DNA from: Corallococcus coralloides DSM 2259 | GTDB taxonomy: Bacteria > Myxococcota > Myxococcia > Myxococcales > Myxococcaceae | Assembly: GCF_000255295.1 (NCBI RefSeq) | Contig: NC_017030.1 | Coordinates: forward strand, 9,956,328-10,020,327 | Length of the DNA: 64,000 bases | Reading direction: 5' to 3' | Part shown: positions 8,742 through 16,332 of the stretch, one piece after another | Layout of the letters: each line of letters starts with the position of its first letter | How positions within the stretch are numbered: the stretch's first letter is position 1 | Notes under the pieces: generated by a model | What the model saw: only the letters and a program-made list of their open reading frames with translations | The model's database searches: none | Told to the model about the DNA's origin: nothing | Program-made: the position numbers and the translations under genes

Positions 8742-9869
8742 TCAGTGCTCGAACACGCGGCTGAAGGCCATGACGATCTCCAGGATGATCAACGCGACGA
8801 TCATCACCTCCAGGACGTGCGAGCGGTCGATGTCCACCTCGCCCTTGAGCAGGCCATAGGTCTGCGCGAGCAGCTGCTGCTTGCGCGTGACGGAGGCCTG
8901 CCACGCGGGGATGCGCAGGCGGCGCACGGCGCCCTCGTAGACCTTGGCCAGATAGAAGTCGCCAATGATTTTCAGGCTGTTCTCCACCCGCTCCACGAAC
9001 TCGTTGAGGTCCACGAGCGTGCCCAGCGTCTCTCGGGCGAGGTTGCGGTACGGGCTGCGGAACAGCGTGAGCCAGCCGGGCTTGCGCGCCTGCACCTCGT
9101 CGTGGATGCGCGCGATGTGCTTGTCCAACCGCTCGTCGTAGTAGCGGAACTCCAAGAGCTGCGCGTTGGCGATCTCCAACAGGTCCGGGATGTCGCGCGA
9201 GCCGGACGGCTCGTAGACGAACGCGCTGTTCCAGTCCACGACGACCAGGTCATGGGCGGTGTAGCTGAAGCGCACCTGGGTGACGGCCTCGCGCTCGCGC
9301 GGCGCGAGCGGCGCGGCGGTGCTCTCTCCCAGGAGGAGCCGCGCGATGTCCGCGCTCTGGAACAGCTCCTCCGCGGAAGGGTTGCCCTGGATGCGCTCGG
9401 CGAAGATGACGGTGTAGCTCTCGCTCTGGTCCCAGAGGTGCGGCCCCTGCACGGCGGAGGCGATGGTGCGGCGCACGCCCTCCACCAGCTCCCGCGCCAG
9501 GTCCTCCAGGGCCTGGCTGTCATAGAGCTCATCCGCGACCTGGGTGAGCGTCTCCCAGGTGGTGCCGGGAGCCACGGGGACGCGCAGGATGATGGACGCG
9601 GCGCCGTGGTCGAACAGGCGCGCGGTGGCATCCACCGTGACGGGACCGCCGCGCAGCGCGAGCGGCCTGCGGCCCAGCTCATAGGCCACGGGCGGGTTGG
9701 GCAATTGGATGTACTGGCTGTTCTCGCGCGACAGCTTCAACCGGCGCGAGTCCTCCGTGAGCGCCTTGCGCGCGCGCTCCAGGTCGATCTCCTCCGCGAT
9801 GTCGAACGTGCGGTAGCAGAGGATGTGGGCCTGTTCGAAGAGCAGCGTCATTCCGGCGGGCGCGGACAT
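8742..9869 (-). CDS. RMD1/DUF155-like C-terminally anchored membrane protein
   Basis: A 375-residue protein, mostly soluble with a long helical C-terminal half and one terminal transmembrane helix ([18 protein letters not shown]). The order of features, helix-rich region, a segment like [17 protein letters not shown], then an acidic stretch and the terminal anchor, resembles the RMD1/YagE (DUF155) family; sequence similarity is weak by eye. In eukaryotes the family is mitochondrial; the bacterial role is unknown. The gene overlaps nothing and is followed 53 bases later by the cyclase gene. The assignment is tentative. Confidence 0.7.
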   Translation of the reverse strand: MSAPAGMTLLFEQAHILCYRTFDIAEEIDLERARKALTEDSRRLKLSRENSQYIQLPNPPVAYELGRRPLALRGGPVTVDATARLFDHGAASIILRVPVAPGTTWETLTQVADELYDSQALEDLARELVEGVRRTIASAVQGPHLWDQSESYTVIFAERIQGNPSAEELFQSADIARLLLGESTAAPLAPREREAVTQVRFSYTAHDLVVVDWNSAFVYEPSGSRDIPDLLEIANAQLLEFRYYDERLDKHIARIHDEVQARKPGWLTLFRSPYRNLARETLGTLVDLNEFVERVENSLKIIGDFYLAKVYEGAVRRLRIPAWQASVTRKQQLLAQTYGLLKGEVDIDRSHVLEVMIVALIILEIVMAFSRVFEH

Positions 9870-9882
9870 GGTGAGGAGAAGC

Positions 9883-10443
9883 CTACTCCGCGATGTCCTC
9901 CCACAAGACGCGAAGTTCCAGCGCGAGCGCCTCGAATGGCTCCGCGTGGACGGTCTCCTCGCCTACGTAGGTCCCCAGCAGCAGGTAGTGACCACCGTCC
10001 AGCCGGAAGACGTCCAGCGTGTGCTCGAGCGGGTCCACCAACCAGACGTGTTTGACCCCTTCGCGGGCGTAGATGGGCAGCTTGCGAGAGCGGTCCAGCC
10101 GGGACGTGGACGGGGACAGCACTTCGCACAGCCAATCCGGCGCCATCTGGATGCCCACGACGTCGGGCATCCAGGAGACCCTCTCCCGGCGCCAACCCCC
10201 GATGTCTGGGACCAGGACGTCCCTGCCCAGATGCAGCTCCGGCTCGGTGTGAAAGACCCACCCTCCGGGTCCACCCCGGCCCCTACCAAAGGGAACGTTC
10301 AGCTCGGTGATGATCTGCACTGCGGCGAAGGAATGCCGCGAAGCCGGCCGGGGGCTCGCGTGCAGCTCCCCGTTGACGATCTCCCCCACCTGATTCGAGG
10401 GGAGCGCTTCCAGGTCGGCGTAGGTGGCGGGCTTTCGGGTCAT
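9883..10443 (-). CDS. Uma2-family (DUF820) putative endonuclease
   Basis: A 186-residue protein starting MTRKPATYADLEALP, the usual opening of Uma2 proteins. It carries the PD-(D/E)xK-like core: GEIVNGELHASPRP, LVPDIGGWRRER (acidic residue), APDWLCEVLSPSTSRLDRSRK (E and K) and YAREGVKHVWLVDP. Many genomes carry several paralogs of unknown biological function; structural similarity to restriction endonucleases is the basis of the name. An earlier start at 10476 is possible. The gene is followed closely by the RMD1-like gene on the same strand. Confidence 0.85.
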   Translation of the reverse strand: MTRKPATYADLEALPSNQVGEIVNGELHASPRPASRHSFAAVQIITELNVPFGRGRGGPGGWVFHTEPELHLGRDVLVPDIGGWRRERVSWMPDVVGIQMAPDWLCEVLSPSTSRLDRSRKLPIYAREGVKHVWLVDPLEHTLDVFRLDGGHYLLLGTYVGEETVHAEPFEALALELRVLWEDIAE

Positions 10444-10546
10444 CTCTGGAAGGGGTAACCTAGCAGGTAGGGACATGCCCGGACACTCTCATGCCCGTCT
10501 GACACGTGTACCCCGGTGGCCGGGAGCCCCGGAAGGGCCCCGGGCC

Positions 10547-10568
10547 TGAAACATTTCCGGATGTTTCA
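10547..10568 (-). terminator. Hairpin just after the small gene at 10570
   Basis: A perfect inverted repeat TGAAACAT-6-ATGTTTCA begins two bases downstream of the stop of the 58-residue gene. It is followed by GC-rich sequence rather than T residues, so termination is plausible but not certain. Confidence 0.35.
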
Positions 10569-10569
10569 C

Positions 10570-10746
10570 TCAGTCGCCGCCGCCCTCGGGCAGCTTGATG
10601 CCAATGCCACCCGGGCCCTCGCCGTTGTCCGGCAGGTTGCCAATGTGGCCGGGCGTGGGGACGGGGCGGTCCCCCGCCTGACGCTTGTTCTTCTGTTCAT
10701 CTTCCGGAAGCTGCGGTTCCTTCCGGGGGCTTTCGTGCTCACCCAT
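10570..10746 (-). CDS. Small hydrophilic protein, 58 residues, unknown function
   Basis: A short gene encoding MGEHESPRKEPQLPEDEQKN, a basic/acidic middle, then a Gly/Pro-rich end finishing IGIKLPEGGGD. A strong ribosome-binding site (AAGGAG) sits six bases before the ATG, which is the main support. There are no hydrophobic segments or cysteines; the protein is probably intrinsically disordered. It lies alone between the Uma2 gene and tryptophan dioxygenase, with a possible hairpin terminator right after the stop. Similar small charged proteins are common in myxobacteria, but no function is known. Confidence 0.6.
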   Translation of the reverse strand: MGEHESPRKEPQLPEDEQKNKRQAGDRPVPTPGHIGNLPDNGEGPGGIGIKLPEGGGD

Positions 10747-10871
10747 GGTGGCTCCTTCGCACGTTGAGAGGGTTTGACCTCTCCCAAGCTAGGGAGCCCG
10801 TGCCCCGGCTGGCACCCCGCCCCTGCCGGTCCGCGGAGCATGCGGGGGCACGAGCGGGACCCATGAGGAGC

Positions 10872-11750
10872 TCAGACGCCCCGGGGCTTCGCGGGCGGCG
10901 TCAGCGCCGTGCGCACGTCCCACAGCTCCGGGAAGAAGCGCAGGTCCAGCGCCTTGCGCAGGAAGCCCACGCCCGACGAGCCGCCCGTGCCCTGCTTGAA
11001 GCCGATGATGCGCATCACCGTCATCATGTGCCGGTAGCGCCAGAGCTGGAACCGCTCCTCCGTGTCCACCAGCTTCTCGCACATCTCATACGCGTCCCAG
11101 TGCTTCTCGGTGTCCTCGTAGATGCGCCGGAACACCTCCATCACCTGGGGGCTCCTCTCATACGGCTGACGCCAGTCGCGCTCCACGTGGCTTCTGGGAA
11201 TGTCGTGGCCCATGCGCGCCAGGTGGCGCAGGAATTCGTCGTAGATGCCAGGCGACTCCAGCAGGCGCTCCAGCTCCGCGTGCACGCCCTGCACGTGCTT
11301 GAAGGGCCCCAGCGCCGCGTCGTCCTTGTTGCCCAAAAGGAACTCCAGCGCCCGGTACTGGAAGCTCTGGAAGCCTGACGCATGTCCCAGCGTGTCGCGG
11401 AACTCCAGGTACTCGTTGGGCGTGAGCGTCTCCAGCACGCTCCACTGCTCGAAGAGCATCCGCTGGATGTGCGCGACGCGCGCGAAGATCTTGAACGACG
11501 GCTCCAGCCGGTCCGCCTGGATGTAACGGATGCAGGCGGACAGCTCGTGGATGAGCAGCTTCATCCACAGCTCGCTCGTCTGGTGCTGGACGATGAACAA
11601 CAACTCGTCGTGATGGGGAGGCTGGGAACGGGGCACCTGCGCGGACAGAAGGCGGTCCAACTGCAGGTAATCGCCATAGGTCGTCCGGCCCGCGAGGTCC
11701 GTGACGATTCCAGGCTCCAGGTCGCGTTTGTTCATGGCCCGGGCACTCAT
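10872..11750 (-). CDS. kynA: Tryptophan 2,3-dioxygenase
   Basis: Haem enzyme that opens the indole ring of L-tryptophan to N-formylkynurenine, the first step of the kynurenine pathway. The 292-residue length is normal. Family motifs are clear: [31 protein letters not shown] (active-site region), [17 protein letters not shown], and [20 protein letters not shown] with the proximal haem histidine, followed by [12 protein letters not shown]. The start MSARAMNK was chosen because GAGGGGG precedes it by nine bases; MNKRDLEP at 11735 is an alternative. No other kynurenine genes are adjacent. Confidence 0.96.
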   Translation of the reverse strand: MSARAMNKRDLEPGIVTDLAGRTTYGDYLQLDRLLSAQVPRSQPPHHDELLFIVQHQTSELWMKLLIHELSACIRYIQADRLEPSFKIFARVAHIQRMLFEQWSVLETLTPNEYLEFRDTLGHASGFQSFQYRALEFLLGNKDDAALGPFKHVQGVHAELERLLESPGIYDEFLRHLARMGHDIPRSHVERDWRQPYERSPQVMEVFRRIYEDTEKHWDAYEMCEKLVDTEERFQLWRYRHMMTVMRIIGFKQGTGGSSGVGFLRKALDLRFFPELWDVRTALTPPAKPRGV

Positions 11751-11872
11751 GCACACCAACCCCCTCGCGGCGCAAGCACATCCTCCGCGCGGTCAATCCA
11801 GCCACATGCTTCCAGACGGAAGAATGGGGTCCACCTCTGCCCGGGCCGGGGCGAACTGATACTGCGGAAGAG

Positions 11873-11898
11873 CTTAAGCGTTCTTCTTAAGCGTTCTT
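11873..11898. repeat. 13-bp perfect tandem duplication at a gene end
   Basis: CTTAAGCGTTCTT occurs twice back to back. On the minus strand the first copy contains the last codons and TAA stop of the gene ending at 11887; the second copy repeats the same codons and stop in the 3' untranslated region. It looks like a replication slippage duplication. Confidence 0.85.
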
Positions 11899-12411
11899 CT
11901 GGGCGGCTTCCGCGAGCGCCTTGGAGGCAGCGCGGCCACGGGGCAGCTTGATGTCCTCCACGCTGTTGGGGTTGGCGTAGTCCGACCACTCGGAAGGACG
12001 GCGGTTGGTCTTCTCCAGCATGCGCAGCTTCTGGTAGTGCGCCGCGCAGTAGCCCTTGGTGCGGCTGGGCTTGCCGCAGCCCTTGATGGCGCACTCACGG
12101 GCGCCGCCTTCCGCCGCCGCCGGCTTGCGGCCCCGGCGCTTGCCACCCGCCGCCGCCACGGGCGCGCTCACCGCCGCGCGGCCCGCGGGACGACCCACGG
12201 GACGACGACCGGGCTTGCCAGCCGCGGGCGCGTTCGCGCCGAAGAGGGGGCCCACCACCTGAGCCAGGGGCGCCAGCCGCTCGGCCACGCTGCGCAGCGC
12301 ATCCAGGTCCGCCGTGCCCGACTCCAGACGAGACACCACGTCGCGCAGGGGCTTGAGCTGCACTTCAATCTCGTTGCGAATCATCTCGCGGAACGCCTTG
12401 TCAACTGACAT
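11887..12411 (-). CDS. Basic DNA-binding-like protein with a Cys/His finger
   Basis: A 174-residue protein in three parts. Residues 1-55 are helical (MSVDKAFREMIRNEIEVQLK, RLESGTADLDALRSVAERLA). Residues about 70-115 are Ala/Gly/Pro/Arg-rich with AT-hook-like elements (GKPGRRPVGRPAGR, GKRRGRKPAA). Residues about 120-150 hold a putative zinc finger CAIKGCGKPSRTKGYCAAHY with three cysteines and a histidine. The arrangement suggests a nucleic-acid-binding protein, perhaps nucleoid-associated; this is inference. The start is supported by an AGGAT site. It is a single gene with a long upstream region. Confidence 0.75.
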   Translation of the reverse strand: MSVDKAFREMIRNEIEVQLKPLRDVVSRLESGTADLDALRSVAERLAPLAQVVGPLFGANAPAAGKPGRRPVGRPAGRAAVSAPVAAAGGKRRGRKPAAAEGGARECAIKGCGKPSRTKGYCAAHYQKLRMLEKTNRRPSEWSDYANPNSVEDIKLPRGRAASKALAEAAQKNA

Positions 12412-12591
12412 TTCGACCAATCCTCGGTTTAAGGGGGGAGCATTGCCTTGGCGTGAACCGGCACGCCGGACTACCAATACCTTCCAGAAAGGCAATTGTC
12501 GAAGGAAGCGATAAAAAGTTGTGACGCCACTGCGTATCAGCAGGCGAGAAAGGCCCGGGAAATGGGGCTCGGCGACGCTTTCAGGCGCTTC

Positions 12592-13101
12592 TCACGCATC
12601 CCAATGCAGGGGTTCCAACAACGCTCCGCGACCGGGGGCGGGGGGGTGCTGCGAGCGATCCAGCAGTTCCTCGTACGTCAGTGCGAGGTCGTGTCCCAGT
12701 TCTTCCAATTCATCAGCGTCTAGAGACGCGGACAGGCGGGGGAGCACCCCGTGCTCCGTGGCCTGCACATGCGCCACGACCTGATCCTCCAGCGTGAAGA
12801 GGCGCGCCTGCCACTCGACGCCGCGAGGCGTCAGCTCCTGCAATTCCTCCATCAGCTCACGCAGGGTGAGGTGGTCTTCGGCCTCCTCCCGGGCGCGGGC
12901 GCGGCCCTCCACGCGTGTCAGCAGCGGCTGGACGCAGCGCTCCTCCAGCCGGGAGTGCAGGCGCAGGAGGCGGGCCAGGGCCTCCTGACCGTGAGTCATT
13001 TCTTCTGTATCCGACTCTGAAGCCAGCCGCTCCAGCAGCTCCTCCAGCTCGCGGTGTTGGTGATGGAGGATGTCGAACGGGCCGGCCATGCCCCCAAGCA
13101 T
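12592..13101 (-). CDS. Hemerythrin HHE domain protein
   Basis: A 169-residue soluble protein with an HHE-type cation-binding fold. Iron-ligand-like residues are visible: FDILHHQHRELEELLERL (HxxxE), RLHSRLEERCVQPLL, and HVQATEHGVLPRL. Such proteins bind a di-iron centre and handle oxygen, nitric oxide or iron stress. The start MLGGMAGPFD is supported by GGAG eight bases upstream; ATG at 13089 is an alternative but has no well-spaced site. It is divergent from the acyltransferase gene across about 160 bases. Pairing with the respiratory genes of the window is not implied by position. Confidence 0.85.
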   Translation of the reverse strand: MLGGMAGPFDILHHQHRELEELLERLASESDTEEMTHGQEALARLLRLHSRLEERCVQPLLTRVEGRARAREEAEDHLTLRELMEELQELTPRGVEWQARLFTLEDQVVAHVQATEHGVLPRLSASLDADELEELGHDLALTYEELLDRSQHPPAPGRGALLEPLHWDA

Positions 13102-13263
13102 CAGCACGGCTCCGGGAGCAGACAACCGCACCCATTCGCCCGGCGCGAAAGGCAGCCTGCTGGCGTGCATGCCCTTTTCCGGTGATTGCGGCGATGGAGC
13201 CCCTGCCCGGCCGCCTGGTGCCGGGGTGCCGGCATATGAGGGCGGTTGCATCTTGGGTCGACC

Positions 13264-13986
13264 GTGGAAAACCCACTCACCAGCGTCCGGCAGGCCGTCT
13301 TCCGTTTCGCGGAGGGCGGCGCCGCCCTGTCCGCGCGCTACCACCGCGCCCGTCTGGTGGGAGCTGAACATTTGCCCAGACATGGGCCGTTGCTGCTCGT
13401 GGGCAATCACGGTGTCTGGGGATACGAGACCCCCGCCTTCTTCCACCTCCTGCACCGGGCCACGGGGCGCTATCCGCTGGGGCTCGCGGAGCGTGGGTTC
13501 TTCAAGATTCCCCTCGTACGCACGGTGTTGCCCTGGCTGGGCGGGGTGGAGGGGACGCGGGAGAACGCGCTCCGGTCGCTCCAGGAGGGGCAGCTGGTCG
13601 TTTGTTATCCGGGCGGCGCGCGGGAGACCTTCAAACGCAGTCAGGGCCGCTACCGGCTGCGGTGGGAGCACGCGCTGGGCTTCGTCCGGCTGGCCATGCA
13701 GGCGGGGGTACCGGTGGTGCCCTTCGCCGGCTTCGGGGTGGATGACACCTTCTTCTGGCCTCCGGACGAGGACCGGTGGTGTGTGCGCCTGGCCGCGGAG
13801 GACAAATACCGCATGCCGTTGGTGATGGGATTGGGCCCCCTGCCGCTGCCAGTTCAATTAACCTTCGCCGTGGGTGAACCCCATGAACCGCCGCCGTCGG
13901 GTGCATCGGAGTCACGCGTGCGAGCCTTCCGCGACCGCGTGGCCGCCAGCGTCCGGCGCCTGCTGCTGAGGGCCTGCCATGCTTGA
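13264..13986 (+). CDS. Lysophospholipid/diacylglycerol acyltransferase family protein
   Basis: A 240-residue acyltransferase of the PlsC-like superfamily, closest by eye to the TMEM68/DGAT2-like branch: VVCYPGGARETFKRSQGRYR, RLAMQAGVPVVPFAGFGVDD. The catalytic block reads VGNHGVWGYETPAF, where the usual NHxxxxD spacing is altered (histidine followed by glutamate at +6 rather than aspartate at +5). It probably moves acyl chains onto a lipid acceptor at the membrane. It heads a plus-strand cluster and overlaps the next gene by eight bases. The start is uncertain: GTG at 13264 or TTG at 13246. Confidence 0.85.
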   Translation: MENPLTSVRQAVFRFAEGGAALSARYHRARLVGAEHLPRHGPLLLVGNHGVWGYETPAFFHLLHRATGRYPLGLAERGFFKIPLVRTVLPWLGGVEGTRENALRSLQEGQLVVCYPGGARETFKRSQGRYRLRWEHALGFVRLAMQAGVPVVPFAGFGVDDTFFWPPDEDRWCVRLAAEDKYRMPLVMGLGPLPLPVQLTFAVGEPHEPPPSGASESRVRAFRDRVAASVRRLLLRACHA

Positions 13987-14860
13987 TACCGCCTCCGCTC
14001 CCGTCCCCTCCCCGCCCCGTCCGCCGCCGCTGGTGCCGGACGTGGAAGACATCCAGCGCGGCTATGAACGGCTGGACTGCGAGGAGCGCGCCGTCCGGGG
14101 CACGGCGGTGCGGCTGTTCACCTTTCCCGGGGGCAACAGGGATGTATCACGCACGGTGGTCTGTCTTCCGGGGCTGGGCGCCAGTGGCCGGTCCTTCGCG
14201 CCCATGGAGCCGCTGGCCCAGGCGTGGAACCTGCTGTTGTGGACGCCGCCGCTGAAGACACCCGCGACGCATACCCCGCTGCAGTGGAACCTGTCGGTGC
14301 TCAACCACCCGGAGGCGGGGCTGCCGGAGCGCTTCGCGTTGATGGGGTCCTCCTACGGCAGCCTGCTGTCCATCGCATATGCGTTGGAGCACCCCCAGCG
14401 GGTGAAGGCGCTGGTGCTGGTGTCGCCGGTGGCCAGCGTGCGCAAGGTGCGGCGGCTGGCGTTGTCGCTGTCCACGCTGGTGAGGGCGCCCCGGCCGCTG
14501 GCGTATGTGTTCGCGCCCACGGTGGCGCGGGTCATGGGAGGCCGGTGGCTGCCGGCGGAGGGGCGGGCCGAGATTGTCCGCGAGGCCCGGCGCATTTCGC
14601 CGCTGGAGCTGATGCGGCGGCTGCGGGACATCCTGGCCGCGGACTTCCTGCACCGGCTGCGGGAGCTGCGCGTGCCCACGCTCATCATCGAGGGCGGCCG
14701 GGACCTGCTGGTGCCGCCCGCCGCCGCGCGCGATGTCGCGGCGCACGTGCCGGGCGCCCGGCTGGAGTTCCTGGAGACGGCCAGTCACCTGCCGTACATG
14801 AGCCACCCGGAAGCGTTCAATGAACGCGTGTCCGACTTCCTCTCGCGGCACCCCGACTGA
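13979..14860 (+). CDS. Alpha/beta-fold hydrolase
   Basis: A 293-residue serine hydrolase. The nucleophile elbow is GSSYGS near residue 124, the oxyanion region is CLPGLGASGRSF, the acid is probably the aspartate in IIEGGRDLLVPP, and the histidine is in ETASHLPYMSHPE. A Pro-rich N-terminus precedes the fold. It overlaps the acyltransferase gene by eight bases and is followed by proline dehydrogenase, so these are one transcription unit. Acyl-ester or lipid hydrolysis would fit its partner, but the substrate cannot be read from sequence. Confidence 0.88.
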   Translation: MLDTASAPVPSPPRPPPLVPDVEDIQRGYERLDCEERAVRGTAVRLFTFPGGNRDVSRTVVCLPGLGASGRSFAPMEPLAQAWNLLLWTPPLKTPATHTPLQWNLSVLNHPEAGLPERFALMGSSYGSLLSIAYALEHPQRVKALVLVSPVASVRKVRRLALSLSTLVRAPRPLAYVFAPTVARVMGGRWLPAEGRAEIVREARRISPLELMRRLRDILAADFLHRLRELRVPTLIIEGGRDLLVPPAAARDVAAHVPGARLEFLETASHLPYMSHPEAFNERVSDFLSRHPD

Positions 14861-14897
14861 ACAGGCGTTATCTCTAGCTGTGGGGGAACACATCCAC

Positions 14898-15836
14898 ATG
14901 ACCACGGCCGCAGACCAGCTGTCCCGCTCCGCGCTGTTGTTCCTGTCGCGTCAGTCCAACCTGAAGGACGTGGCCACGCGGCTCAAACCCTTTCGCCAGC
15001 TGGCCTCCCGCTTCATCGCGGGAGAGACGCTGGAGGAGGCGGTGGACGCGGTGAAGGCCCTCACGGCGAAGGGGCTGATGGCCAGCTTCGACCACCTCAA
15101 CGAAGCGGTGCGCTCCCCTCCGGAGACTCGCGACGAGGTGAAACAGTACCTGCGGCTGTTGGCGCGCATCGACCAGGTGGGCGTGCGGGCCAACGTGTCG
15201 CTGAAGCTCACGCAGTGCGGTCTGTTGTTCGACCGGAACCTGGCGCTACAGAACGCGCGGGCGGTGGTGGCGGACGCGACGGCGCGGGACTCGTTCGTGC
15301 GCGTGGACATGGAGGAGAGCGCCGTCACGCAGGTGACCCTGGACATCGTGCGCGACCTGCACTCGGAGTTTGGCGAGCGGCACGTGGGCGCGGTGCTCCA
15401 GAGCTACCTCAAGCGCACGGAGGAGGACGCGAAGGCCCTGTGCGCCGAGCGCATCCGCATCCGGCTGTGCAAGGGGGCCTACCTGGAGGGTCCCGACGTG
15501 GCCTTTCCGGCCAAGACGGACGTGGACGCGAACTTCGTGCGCTGCATGCGCATCCTCCTGGACAGCGGCGTGTATCACGGCATCGCCACGCATGATGAGC
15601 GGATGATTGACGCCACGCTCGCGTACGCCGCGCGTCAGCATCTGCCCAAGGGCGCCTTCGAATTCCAGATGTTGTATGGCATCCGGCGCGACCTGCAGGA
15701 GCAGCTGGCGAAGGATGGCCATCCGGTGCGTGTCTATGTCCCGTATGGGAAGCACTGGTATCCCTATTTCATGCGCCGGCTGGCGGAGCGTCCGGCCAAC
15801 CTGTGGTTCGTGATGCGCAACCTGATGAAGGGGTAG
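14898..15836 (+). CDS. Proline dehydrogenase (monofunctional)
   Basis: FAD enzyme that oxidises L-proline to pyrroline-5-carboxylate and passes electrons to the quinone pool. The 312-residue protein is a short, single-domain form. Motifs along the TIM barrel are clear: ANVSLKLTQCGLLFD, VRVDMEESAVT, IRIRLCKGAYLEGP, IATHDERMI, FEFQMLYGIRRDL and RVYVPYGKHWYPYFMRRLAERPAN. The start MTTAADQL has GGGGGAAC about ten bases upstream. It lies 37 bases after the hydrolase gene and three bases before the next gene. The P5C dehydrogenase partner is not in the window. Confidence 0.93.
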   Translation: MTTAADQLSRSALLFLSRQSNLKDVATRLKPFRQLASRFIAGETLEEAVDAVKALTAKGLMASFDHLNEAVRSPPETRDEVKQYLRLLARIDQVGVRANVSLKLTQCGLLFDRNLALQNARAVVADATARDSFVRVDMEESAVTQVTLDIVRDLHSEFGERHVGAVLQSYLKRTEEDAKALCAERIRIRLCKGAYLEGPDVAFPAKTDVDANFVRCMRILLDSGVYHGIATHDERMIDATLAYAARQHLPKGAFEFQMLYGIRRDLQEQLAKDGHPVRVYVPYGKHWYPYFMRRLAERPANLWFVMRNLMKG

Positions 15837-15839
15837 CCC

Positions 15840-16322
15840 ATGAGGAATCCATACGCCGCCGCGTATGTCGCCGGGGCCGTGGGCACTGGCGCCCTGGGAG
15901 TGCTGGTCACCGTGCGCAATGCCTGGCTGGGCCATCCGCCGCCCTACGCCGCGCGCAACATCGCGCGGCACGTGCTGAGCCGGCTGTTCCGCCGGAAGCT
16001 CTCCCGGCACGAGGCGTCGCAGTGGGCCTTCGCGCTGCGCGCGGGCTATGGGCCCCTCCTGGGGATGGGCTGGGGCCTGGTGCGGGTGCGCACGGCGAAG
16101 TGGACCCTGCTGCACAGCGGCGTGCTGCTGGGCCTGGGCGTGCTGGCGTTCGAGCGAGCGGCCTTCCCCGTGTTCAAGGCGACGGCGCTCGCGAACACCT
16201 GGTCACGCGCGGAGCACGTCTGGCTGTTCGCGCAGACGGCCCTGTTCGGCGTGGTCACCGAGGCGACGATGCGCTGGCTGGTGAAGGAGGAGGAGCCCGC
16301 GACCCAGGGGAGCGCGGGCTGA
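15840..16322 (+). CDS. Small integral membrane protein, unknown function
   Basis: A 160-residue protein with an N-terminal membrane segment (AAYVAGAVGTGALGVLVTV), a basic middle (RLFRRKLSRHEASQ) and hydrophobic segments at about 70-85, 95-115 and 130-145. It begins three bases after the proline dehydrogenase stop, so it is almost certainly co-transcribed and possibly co-translated. No family recognised. The basic loop after the first helix suggests a cytoplasmic face there. A role tied to proline oxidation is conjecture. Confidence 0.7.
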   Translation: MRNPYAAAYVAGAVGTGALGVLVTVRNAWLGHPPPYAARNIARHVLSRLFRRKLSRHEASQWAFALRAGYGPLLGMGWGLVRVRTAKWTLLHSGVLLGLGVLAFERAAFPVFKATALANTWSRAEHVWLFAQTALFGVVTEATMRWLVKEEEPATQGSAG

Positions 16323-16332
16323 GGGCCTCCAG

